In this document: piece after piece, positions 1 through 5,376 of the stretch | Position numbering within the stretch: position 1 is the first letter of the stretch | Layout: each line of letters begins with the position of its first letter | NCBI GenBank assembly: GCA_025354615.1 | Contig: JANXMO010000112.1 | Span: 1-6,785 of the forward strand | DNA length: 6,785 nucleotides | Direction: 5' to 3' | DNA from: Burkholderiales bacterium | Lineage (GTDB): Bacteria; Pseudomonadota; Gammaproteobacteria; Burkholderiales; Burkholderiaceae_C | Made by a program: the position numbers and the translations under genes | Notes under the pieces: model-generated | What the model saw: the letters and a program-made list of their open reading frames with translations, nothing else | What the model was told of the DNA's origin: nothing | The model's database searches: none

Positions 1-494
1 ACACCGGCCACTGAGTCGTCGGCAACGCTCACAGAGTCGAATTGCTGCAAGACCTCGGAGGTGCTGGCTGCGCTGCAACGGGCGATGATGCGCTGCACAT
101 CAGCCATCAAGCAGCCCGCCAGCCGGCTGATGCCATGCAAGGTGTGCAGTGCCTGGGCAGCGTTCAGCGCGCAAGCTTGCGCGTCGTCAGTCCAGCGCGC
201 TGCGAAGTCGAGTGCGGGGCTCAAGGCAGTGGCTGTTGAGTTGTCGACAGGCGCCACGTCGGCAGCTGGCGCTGGCAATGCACTGCGCAGCAACTGGGCC
301 ATCAGCACCGCGGCTTGTTGGGCCGACGTGGTGTCGGGGTCGGCGTCGAGTGCGTCGAGCAACGGCGCCGTGGCCACCATCAACTCGCCGACGCTGTGCA
401 GCAGTGTGTCAGCACGCAGCTTTGCAGGGAAGGCTGCCCCTGTGGCCGGCGCTTCCATGAAAGCTGTGTCAGGAAATTGTTCGTCCATGTTCAT
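1..494 (-). CDS. Uncharacterised T3SS-operon protein, C-terminally truncated by window edge
   Basis: This minus-strand frame stays open from an ATG at 494 to the window edge, giving 164 residues with no stop. I do not recognise the family. The protein begins with an acidic stretch (Asp4, Glu5, Asp9, Glu14) and is otherwise Ala/Leu-rich. Helical segments are likely at about 23-50, 54-75 and 95-150, and there are cysteines at 108, 128 and 140. There is no signal peptide or membrane segment, so it is probably cytoplasmic or a secreted substrate. The start is chosen because its ATG overlaps the stop of the preceding 84-residue gene (ATGA, 491-494), which suggests translational coupling; a second in-frame ATG lies two codons later. 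Being last in a sctC-sctD operon suggests a T3SS accessory, chaperone or export substrate, but that is inference from context only. Confidence 0.7.
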   Translation of the reverse strand, partial: MNMDEQFPDTAFMEAPATGAAFPAKLRADTLLHSVGELMVATAPLLDALDADPDTTSAQQAAVLMAQLLRSALPAPAADVAPVDNSTATALSPALDFAARWTDDAQACALNAAQALHTLHGISRLAGCLMADVQRIIARCSAASTSEVLQQFDSVSVADDSVAG

Positions 495-745
495 GACCAC
501 CGCGGCATGATGTCAGCCGCCTCCATGGTTTCATCGTCAATGGCATCGGGCGGGGTGTAGGCACAAAGCGTAGCCGCTCGGCCCGCTTCCTGGTGGATCA
601 ACGCCGTGCATTGCCGCACGCTGGCGGCAGCTGCGATCAGCGCATCTCCCAAATAAAGGGACAGGCGTTCAACGGTGGCCGCATGAGATCCCGGCGGCGC
701 TTCTGATGAAGCGCCGTTTGTTGCCGGGTGCAAGCTCTCGTTCAT
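491..745 (-). CDS. Uncharacterised small T3SS-operon protein (84 aa)
   Basis: No family is recognised. Residues 1-20 are Ser/Pro/Gly/Ala-rich and probably disordered. Residues 21-61 form one likely long helix rich in Ala and Leu, with cysteines at 46 and 61, and the tail (about 67-79) is acidic. There is no signal peptide or clear transmembrane segment. It starts 25 bases after the stop of the 93-residue gene, behind only a weak AGGG ribosome site, and ends in an ATGA overlap with the next gene. Packing within the operon is the main evidence that it is real. In Ysc-type operons the gene after the needle encodes a needle chaperone (SctG), so a small chaperone role is conceivable, but I see no TPR-like pattern. 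A strong inverted repeat (690-728) lies within its first codons. Confidence 0.6.
   Translation of the reverse strand: MNESLHPATNGASSEAPPGSHAATVERLSLYLGDALIAAAASVRQCTALIHQEAGRAATLCAYTPPDAIDDETMEAADIMPRWS
690..728 (-). repeat. Strong inverted repeat / mRNA hairpin inside the start of the 84-aa gene
   Basis: CGGCGCTTC at 695-703 pairs perfectly with GAAGCGCCG at 708-716 across a 4-base loop. CCCGG (690-694) and CCGGG (724-728) extend the stem after a 7-base one-sided bulge, giving 14 base pairs in total. In the leftward mRNA the structure begins about 17 nt downstream of the start codon at 745. No T-run follows it, so it is not a canonical terminator. It could slow translation or stabilise processed mRNA, or it may simply result from GC-rich Ala/Pro/Ser codons. 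Confidence 0.55.
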
Positions 746-770
746 TGAACGCCCTGAAGTTGCGCTTCAA

Positions 771-1052
771 TCAAGCCAAGCCTTTGATGGCTTCGCCGAT
801 CGCCTTGAACAGCTTGGCCAGCGCCTCGCTGATTTTGGTGATCAGCTGGATGATGCCCATTTCCATTTGGAATTTCATTTGCGCAGCAGCGGTCTGCCTG
901 ATCTGCTTCATCATGGATTCTGTGGAATTTTCCGCGTCGTTCGTTGCACCCTGACTGCCTTTAATGGCATCGTCCTGAAATTGGTGTTGAGGGTCCGTCC
1001 TTGGCATAGATGTGGTGGAAGGCATGCCGTAGTTGCTGGAGGTGAAAGACAT
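771..1052 (-). CDS. Small T3SS protein, needle/pilin-like candidate (93 aa)
   Basis: The size and build fit an exported filament subunit. A polar, Ser/Thr/Gln/Asp-rich N-terminus (1-45) without a Sec signal precedes one long amphipathic helix (about 41-91) with Met/Ile/Leu spaced along it, ending in Gly-Leu-Ala. T3SS needles, pilins and inner-rod proteins are typically about 70-130 residues with a C-terminal helix of this kind. The gene follows sctD, the same general place as the needle gene in Ysc-type operons. It has the best ribosome site of the leftward operon (AGGAG, 8 nt before ATG), fitting a subunit needed in many copies. Against a classical SctF, the Pro-containing turn between two helices is not apparent. 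It could also be an inner-rod, HrpA/HrpE-like pilin or harpin-like protein. The CDS is secure; the role is inferred. Confidence 0.8.
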   Translation of the reverse strand: MSFTSSNYGMPSTTSMPRTDPQHQFQDDAIKGSQGATNDAENSTESMMKQIRQTAAAQMKFQMEMGIIQLITKISEALAKLFKAIGEAIKGLA

Positions 1053-1060
1053 GGTGTTAC

Positions 1061-1065
1061 TCCTG
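1061..1065 (-). promoter_or_regulatory. Strong Shine-Dalgarno site before the 93-aa gene
   Basis: On the minus strand AGGAG lies 8 nt before the ATG at 1052. A small inverted repeat, GCAGC/GCTGC with a 4-base loop (1072-1085), lies just upstream in the 81-base untranslated gap after the 31-residue ORF. It might protect a processed mRNA end, but it is short and could be chance. Confidence 0.6.
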
Positions 1066-1133
1066 GTGTAGGCAGCGGTTGCTGCGGTTTAAAAATTGAT
1101 GCGTTGTTTCTTGAAATGTTGGCCGCTTAAGGA

Positions 1134-1229
1134 TTAAGGACCGGCGGCAAGTTTCATCGTGCGCACGCGTTGGCCCGGTTTGTAATGACTGCAGGTCAAG
1201 CGTTTCGTCAAAGGCAGCAGCACTTTCAT
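1134..1229 (-). CDS. Possible 31-residue basic small protein overlapping the sctD stop
   Basis: An ATG at 1229 overlaps the sctD TGA as ATGA, and a GAGG ribosome site (AGAGG on the minus strand) lies 6 nt upstream within the end of sctD. The frame runs to TAA at 1134-1136. The product is strongly basic, with seven Lys/Arg and no acidic residues, and has one cysteine (residue 13) and no clear membrane segment. I recognise no family. In Ysc-type operons a small gene (sctE) sits between sctD and the needle gene, but those proteins are about twice as long, so the positional analogy is weak. It may be a real small component, a coupling ORF, or a decayed remnant. The ribosome site and overlap are the only support. 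Confidence 0.35.
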   Translation of the reverse strand: MKVLLPLTKRLTCSHYKPGQRVRTMKLAAGP

Positions 1230-2371
1230 TCGACACCTCTCGGTTCTTGAGCGAAAGCCGTCGTTGACGACGTCAGCCGCAAAACCTGGGCAGGGGCCAC
1301 TGGCAGTGCTGCAGACGTTTGCCGGGTACTTGGTGGAAGCGGCACGTCGTCATTGATCATCAACACCTTGCGCCCGTCACGCGTTTGCACGATCTGGACA
1401 CCGGGTGCGGCGTAGACCGCGCCGACCAGCTCTTTGCTGGTCGGCGTTGTCGCCTGAACGTCGACTTCAATTCGCTTGACCAGCGGCGCCAGGTCGGACG
1501 CCACGCGTGCCACGGCGGCGCGCAGATGCGGGGCATCGACCGTGTGGCCGCTGAGCACGAACACACCATCGCTGCGGCGGCGCGCCTGGATGTCGTCAAT
1601 CCCCAGCGACTCGACGATTTGGCGCGAGATGTCGTCAGCAGACGCATATTTGCGCCGCACGTGCGTGTCGTCGAAGTGGCGCAATGCGGTGTTCAGCGTG
1701 CGCAGCGCCACCGCGTCGTCAACAATGCCTTCGACCACCAGTTCTTTCCCCGCGCTGCGCAGCGTGACGCCGCGAACCTTCGATTCCTGCAAGGCGCGTT
1801 CAATCTGCTGCGCCAGCGGCGGGGCCGGCTGTACTTTGCCATTGGCACCTGAAACGATGAACACCAGGCCGCCCAGCAACAACGAGGCTGCACCGCCCGC
1901 CCAGGCGGCCATGCGCCGCCGCCCTTGCTGGCGGGCGGGTTCGCCAGCCGTTTCGCCGTCCGCCGTGTGGCTTTGCGCCATCGTGTCGGCGGCCGCATCC
2001 GTGGGGTCTCCTCCCAGCACGTTCTGGAGCGCTTCCACTGCGGCCGTGACCGGGCGCAGCAGCAATTCGAGCAAAGCCATGTCGGACGGCCAGGCCACGT
2101 TGTCAGGGCCGATGCACAGTGCGACATCGCCGAAGCGCCGGGGCACGAAGTCGAGCAGGGACTGCGCTGCTGCGCTCCCGTTGCCCTCGTCCTGCATGCT
2201 GGCCATCAGTATGTTCACGGTGTCCTCGTTTACTTCAATGACGATCGACTCGCCTTGCCAGTCGATGATTTCGACATCGGCGTCAGCCTCGGCGCCAATC
2301 ACATAACGTGCTGATGTCAAAGGTAACTGCACGCCAGCATGGACACCAGTGAGAATGCGAAGAAGTTTCAT
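1226..2371 (-). CDS. sctD: T3SS inner-membrane ring protein SctD (YscD/HrpD5-type)
   Basis: SctD forms the outer ring of the inner-membrane base of the injectisome, linking cytoplasmic components to the periplasmic ring and the secretin. The 381-residue protein has the family architecture. An FHA-like cytoplasmic domain (about 1-98) opens with a Leu-Arg-Ile-Leu-Thr-Gly-Val-His-Ala-Gly strand pattern. A linker follows (100-150), then Arg151-Arg153 and one transmembrane helix (about 154-175). A periplasmic region then carries repeated alpha/beta ring-building (BON-like) modules at about 182-237, 243-305 and 310-345, with a Pro/Ala/Thr-rich tail. The length is within the usual range. The ATG lies 2 bases after the sctC stop with no obvious ribosome site, so translation is probably coupled to sctC. 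Identification rests on architecture plus the adjacent secretin. Confidence 0.88.
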   Translation of the reverse strand: MKLLRILTGVHAGVQLPLTSARYVIGAEADADVEIIDWQGESIVIEVNEDTVNILMASMQDEGNGSAAAQSLLDFVPRRFGDVALCIGPDNVAWPSDMALLELLLRPVTAAVEALQNVLGGDPTDAAADTMAQSHTADGETAGEPARQQGRRRMAAWAGGAASLLLGGLVFIVSGANGKVQPAPPLAQQIERALQESKVRGVTLRSAGKELVVEGIVDDAVALRTLNTALRHFDDTHVRRKYASADDISRQIVESLGIDDIQARRRSDGVFVLSGHTVDAPHLRAAVARVASDLAPLVKRIEVDVQATTPTSKELVGAVYAAPGVQIVQTRDGRKVLMINDDVPLPPSTRQTSAALPVAPAQVLRLTSSTTAFAQEPRGVE

Positions 2372-2373
2372 GA

Positions 2374-4389
2374 TCAGCGAACACAGGTGGAAGAAAAAGC
2401 GGTTGTCAGGTCATTTCCAGCGCTTTGGAAGCCGCAGCGAACAGCCGGAGTCGATGTGTTGAGTCCGGAATTCATGTCAATGTTGAGTGCCAGGCGCGAC
2501 GCATTGACTGCCGGCCGTGCAGCCATAGGCGCTGGCTCAGCAGTGGGCGCCGGTGCCGGCATGCTGGCGGCAATCAACCGCGGAGTGATCAGGAACATGC
2601 GCTCCGAGCGGGTCTTTTCCTGGCTGTTTGACCTGAACAGGCCGCCGACATAAGGCAGGCTGGCCAGACCCGGTACGCCGCTGCGCTGAACGCTTTCCGA
2701 TTCAACCGTGATGCCGGCAATCAGCAGGCTTTCGCCTTCACCCACGTAGGCCTCGGTTTGAATCTGTGTCTTCTTGACCACCGGCACCTGGTCGACCGTG
2801 CCAGCCTCGAAGCTGCCGTCTTCAATGTAGATCGTCAGCTTGATTTGGCGCACACCGTTGACCATGACCGGCTGCGGCGTCATGCGGAGCAAGGTGCCTG
2901 CTTCGACCTGGAACAAATTGGCTTCCAGGTTGCCCGACACGCGTACGCTGACAACGCGCTTTTCCTTCATCATCGCCGCCCGGTTGGCGACACCCAGCAG
3001 CTTGGGCTTGGAAACCACACGCGCCCGGCCCATGCCCTCCAGCGCCTGCAATTGAACCGAAAAGCTGGCGCCGGCGTTGGCCAGTAGCGTACCGATACGG
3101 AACGGCGCCAGGCCACTGGCGGCACCGGCAAGTGAAGGGCTGGTGACGCCCGTCGTCAGCCGGTTGGTCTGCAGCGACCAGTCAACGCCCAATTGGTCCA
3201 GGCTGCCGGCGGAAACATCGACGATCATGGCTTCGAGCTCCACCAGCTGCGGCCGCTGGTCCAGCTGCTGGATCAGCGAAGCGTATTCGGCCATGCGTGT
3301 CTTTTTCGCGTGAACGATCACGCTGTTGGTGCCGATATCAGCTTCAAAGCTGGCTTCGTCTTCACGGGTGTCGACAGGGCTGTGCAGGCCGCGTCCGCCT
3401 GGCGCGCCACCTGCTGCACCCGTACCGGCAGCGGCATCACCTTTGGTGGTGGCATCTGGCAGCAGCTTGTCAGAGCCAGTGGTGGCATACATCGCTTTGA
3501 GCTTGCCGGCCAGCTGCCCGCTCATGCTGGGGCCTTTCGCCGCACCTTCCAGCTTGTTGGCTGGGGTGCCGCTGTATAGCGAGCGCAATGTTGTCACCAT
3601 ACCGGCGACAGTGCTTTCGCCGTATACCTGGTCACCGGCGGAAGCAAAGCGCAATGGAAATACCTGCGTCAGCGCGGCATTCGATTCAATCGCCGAAGCG
3701 TCCAACGCCTCGATCGCCATGGCCAGCAGCTCGACGTGCCGTGGCGGGCCGTACACCAGCAACACGTTATCGACCGCGCTGTAGCGCACGGGATAGCGCT
3801 GGTCGCCAAGCGCCAGCGATTTCAGCAGCTGGCTGACGTTGGCCCGTGTATAGCCGACGAGCTTGAACATGCGGCTTTGAATGGCTTTGGCCGGGTAGAA
3901 ATAAAGCGCCGAGCCATCGTCATACCAAATCAGCGAGTAAGCGGTGGCGATGGCGTTGAGGAATTTGGCCGGCGAGTGGTCAAAATTGCCGGTCACCGAG
4001 CCATCGACGCCATCGGCAATCACGGCTGGCATACCGCGGCTGGAAGCGAAATCCTGCAGTACTTCCGACAGCCGTTTGCCTTCTGCGTGGTAGACGAAAT
4101 GGGGGCCGCTCATGGCCGAGTTGCGGGGCAGCACCGGGGCGTCAATGACCATGGTTTCACGGACATCGCCTTGTTCGTTGTTATTTGCTTTTACATGACG
4201 GGCTGCTGCCACGTGCCGAACCTTCGTTGCTTTCGCCAACGGCGCAGGAGTGTCTACCGCAGTGCCTGCCAGCGATGCATCCAATGCCATCTGATAAGCA
4301 TTTGTGGCCGCAGGCTGCATTGCGAAAGCCAGGGCGCAGCCCATGCGCAGTGCATACACAAGGGACTTGGCGTGCAACGAATTTGGCAT
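2374..4389 (-). CDS. sctC: T3SS outer-membrane secretin SctC (HrcC/YscC family)
   Basis: SctC is the outer-membrane ring through which the needle passes. With ATG at 4389 the protein is 671 residues. It has a Sec signal peptide (1-31, cut after Ala-Thr-Asn-Ala), a basic/low-complexity stretch (32-95), N0 (about 97-171), N1 (174-231), N3 (241-381) with a Gly/Ala-rich insert (311-333), and the secretin barrel (383-610). The hallmark near 572-605, VPGLASLPYVGGLF followed by FLITPRL, is clear. A Pro/Ala-rich tail of about 65 residues (Cys652, Cys669) may bind a pilotin. An in-frame TTG at 4446 overlaps the preceding stop, but it would bury the signal peptide behind 19 residues, so I prefer the ATG, which has a GGAA-like site. 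The family call is secure; the exact start is less so. Confidence 0.95.
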   Translation of the reverse strand: MPNSLHAKSLVYALRMGCALAFAMQPAATNAYQMALDASLAGTAVDTPAPLAKATKVRHVAAARHVKANNNEQGDVRETMVIDAPVLPRNSAMSGPHFVYHAEGKRLSEVLQDFASSRGMPAVIADGVDGSVTGNFDHSPAKFLNAIATAYSLIWYDDGSALYFYPAKAIQSRMFKLVGYTRANVSQLLKSLALGDQRYPVRYSAVDNVLLVYGPPRHVELLAMAIEALDASAIESNAALTQVFPLRFASAGDQVYGESTVAGMVTTLRSLYSGTPANKLEGAAKGPSMSGQLAGKLKAMYATTGSDKLLPDATTKGDAAAGTGAAGGAPGGRGLHSPVDTREDEASFEADIGTNSVIVHAKKTRMAEYASLIQQLDQRPQLVELEAMIVDVSAGSLDQLGVDWSLQTNRLTTGVTSPSLAGAASGLAPFRIGTLLANAGASFSVQLQALEGMGRARVVSKPKLLGVANRAAMMKEKRVVSVRVSGNLEANLFQVEAGTLLRMTPQPVMVNGVRQIKLTIYIEDGSFEAGTVDQVPVVKKTQIQTEAYVGEGESLLIAGITVESESVQRSGVPGLASLPYVGGLFRSNSQEKTRSERMFLITPRLIAASMPAPAPTAEPAPMAARPAVNASRLALNIDMNSGLNTSTPAVRCGFQSAGNDLTTAFSSTCVR

Positions 4390-4442
4390 GGGGTTTCCGC
4401 GTAAGTGAAAAGGAAGGTGAATGGCACAGAACTGGCAGGCGC

Positions 4443-4661
4443 TCAATCAGCGTCGTCTGGGTCTATGTCGTCTTCATCTTCTTCAGGGTGAACGAATTTT
4501 TCGAGCGCTTCAGTGGCAAACCCTTGGCCGGTTTGAAACTGCTGAAAAATTTGCTGGCGAAGGGCCGCCATGATTTCTTTGTCTTGGTCAGACGAAGGGT
4601 TTGTGGTGTCGCCACCGGTGTAAGACGGGGCACTGGGGCCACCAACTGATGGAATGGGCAT
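4443..4661 (-). CDS. Small acidic-tailed protein leading the secretin operon (72 aa)
   Basis: This is the first gene of the leftward operon, 76 bases downstream of an hrpII/PIP-type box. The family is not recognised. Residues 1-25 are rich in Ser, Thr, Pro and Gly, like many T3SS export signals. Residues 25-56 form a likely amphipathic Gln-rich helix. Ten of the last 13 residues (60-72) are Asp or Glu. There is no Sec signal. The ribosome site AAGGA, about 8 nt before the ATG, supports the start. In Xanthomonas the harpin gene hpa1 lies near hrcC behind a PIP box, so a small secreted substrate is one possibility; the acidic tail could instead suit a chaperone or a partner for a basic protein. 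Both are inference. Confidence 0.75.
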   Translation of the reverse strand: MPIPSVGGPSAPSYTGGDTTNPSSDQDKEIMAALRQQIFQQFQTGQGFATEALEKFVHPEEDEDDIDPDDAD

Positions 4662-4700
4662 GTTGATTTCCTTGAATGAAGAGTGGAAGGAACAGGGTGA

Positions 4701-4706
4701 AGGTTG
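4701..4706 (-). promoter_or_regulatory. -10-like hexamer for the secretin operon
   Basis: CAACCT on the minus strand fits the YANNNT pattern described downstream of PIP boxes. It lies 31 bases beyond the box at 4738-4762, within the usual 30-32. The pattern is degenerate, so the spacing is the main support. Confidence 0.45.
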
Positions 4707-4737
4707 CTCTGTTTAGCGCTTTGTGCAAACGCCTGGT

Positions 4738-4762
4738 GCGAACCTTTGTCGCGGGAAACGAA
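4738..4762 (-). promoter_or_regulatory. hrpII/PIP-type box driving the secretin operon
   Basis: On the minus strand this reads TTCGT-N15-TTCGC, an exact match to the hrpII consensus TTCG-N16-TTCG (HrpB of Ralstonia) and one base off the strict PIP box TTCGC-N15-TTCGC (HrpX of Xanthomonas). It ends 76 bases before the ATG of the 72-residue gene. Binding by an AraC-type activator is inferred from the consensus; no regulator gene is in the window. Confidence 0.75.
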
Positions 4763-4812
4763 GTCAGCAAGGCCTGCTGAAAACCCTGAGCATTGAAAAA
4801 GCGTGCATTTGC

Positions 4813-4837
4813 TTCGCTATCGTGGAAAACACTTCGT
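4813..4837 (+). promoter_or_regulatory. hrpII/PIP-type box driving the helical-protein/transglycosylase operon
   Basis: The plus strand reads TTCGC-N15-TTCGT, an exact TTCG-N16-TTCG hrpII element and one base from a perfect PIP box. It ends 74 bases before the ATG at 4912, nearly mirroring the box on the other strand. Its two half-sites occur in the reverse order to those of the partner box. Confidence 0.75.
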
Positions 4838-4868
4838 ATTGCCATGCATGCCGCTTGACGAAGTGGTG

Positions 4869-4874
4869 TTGAAT
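4869..4874 (+). promoter_or_regulatory. -10-like hexamer for the transglycosylase operon
   Basis: TTGAAT lies 31 bases after the box at 4813-4837. It matches TATAAT at four of six positions but lacks the A expected at position 2, so it is a weaker candidate than the minus-strand one. Confidence 0.35.
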
Positions 4875-4911
4875 CCAGTCTTCAATCAACTCACCTGTTC
4901 AGGAGGACTGG

Positions 4912-5376
4912 ATGTCACAAGCCATGAATTCAGAAGCGTTCAGTGCCACAGCGGGCCTGATGGGCTCGGTCGAAGCAATGGGAATGGCCGCAGCGCAGCA
5001 GATTGCTGCTTTCAACACGACTGTTCAGCGCCTGCAAGCACTGGTGCCGCGTGTCACACAAGCCGAGCACCTTGAGTGGGTTCAAGAAGTTTCAGTTGCT
5101 GTGCAACAGGTTCATATGCACCTGTTCGCCACCGTGGCTGACACACCCGCAACGCCGGGCATTGAAGATGCTGTGGAAGAAGTGGCGTCAGATGCCTCCA
5201 GCATCGAAGCTTCGCTGCGTGGTTTAGCCGAATTGATTCAGCTCAGCCAGATGCGCAGCAAGGAAGTTGATTCACTGCTGACGACTTCCGCCGCGCGGTT
5301 GGATGCGATTGAGGCGGCGCTCAATGGCACAGCCGAGGTCGAAGCATGCGTCGCCGAGCCTTCCAACGCTGCCTGA
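4912..5376 (+). CDS. Uncharacterised helical protein co-transcribed with a T3SS lytic transglycosylase (154 aa)
   Basis: The start is strong: AGGAGG sits 5 bases before the ATG. No family is recognised. The protein is almost wholly helical by eye, with segments at about 12-50, 51-75 and 84-140. It has an Ala/Met/Gln-rich N-terminal third, an acidic middle (Glu85, Asp86, Glu89, Glu90), and one cysteine (146) near the end. No signal peptide or membrane segment is present, so it is cytoplasmic or exported by the T3SS itself. It is first in an operon behind an hrpII-type box and overlaps the transglycosylase gene by 31 bases. Options are an exported T3SS protein, a secretion chaperone, or an unrelated helical protein (a phasin-like look was considered but is not supported). 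The gene call is good; the role is unknown. Confidence 0.85.
   Translation: MSQAMNSEAFSATAGLMGSVEAMGMAAAQQIAAFNTTVQRLQALVPRVTQAEHLEWVQEVSVAVQQVHMHLFATVADTPATPGIEDAVEEVASDASSIEASLRGLAELIQLSQMRSKEVDSLLTTSAARLDAIEAALNGTAEVEACVAEPSNAA

Larger units (their letters stand above)
4662..4911. promoter_or_regulatory. Divergent promoter region with two back-to-back hrpII/PIP boxes
   Basis: This 250-base region separates the two T3SS-linked operons and holds no convincing gene. It contains an outward-facing TTCG-N16-TTCG element for each direction, 50 bases apart (gap 4763-4812), with -10-like hexamers 31 bases beyond each box. The arrangement implies both operons answer to the same HrpB/HrpX-type AraC-family activator. 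No HrpL-type box (GGAACC with a spaced CCAC) was found. Confidence 0.75.

Noticed and set aside
61..510. Plus-strand open frame of 149 codons
   Set aside because: It mirrors the minus-strand gene at 1-494, which has a coupled start and fits the operon; the plus frame has no ribosome site or recognisable protein.
1476..2306. Long plus-strand open frame (276 codons)
   Set aside because: It lies antisense within sctD; the Ser/Arg/Thr-rich product looks like a GC-driven shadow.
3736..4404. Plus-strand open frame (222 codons) over the start of sctC
   Set aside because: Antisense to the signal peptide, N0 and N1 regions of SctC; no family features.
4387..4446. Extended sctC start at TTG 4446 (19 more residues)
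   Set aside because: It overlaps the preceding stop as TTGA, which is tempting, but it would place 19 residues before a good signal peptide; the ATG at 4389 is more plausible.
4185..4649. Plus-strand open frame (154 codons)
   Set aside because: Antisense to the sctC start and the 72-residue gene; composition is not protein-like for this genome.
4588..4845. Minus-strand open frame (85 codons) through the divergent promoter
   Set aside because: It would run across the minus-strand hrpII box and overlap the 72-residue gene out of frame; no ribosome site noted and its sequence is not recognisable.
4662..4911. HrpL-type hrp box (GGAACC-N15/16-CCAC) in the divergent region
   Set aside because: GGAAC-like starts are present, but none has a CCAC at the right spacing on either strand.
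4912..5376. Phasin identity for the 154-residue protein
   Set aside because: The N-terminal helix is superficially similar in composition, but the acidic middle, operon partner and promoter box do not suit a phasin, and no motif supports it.
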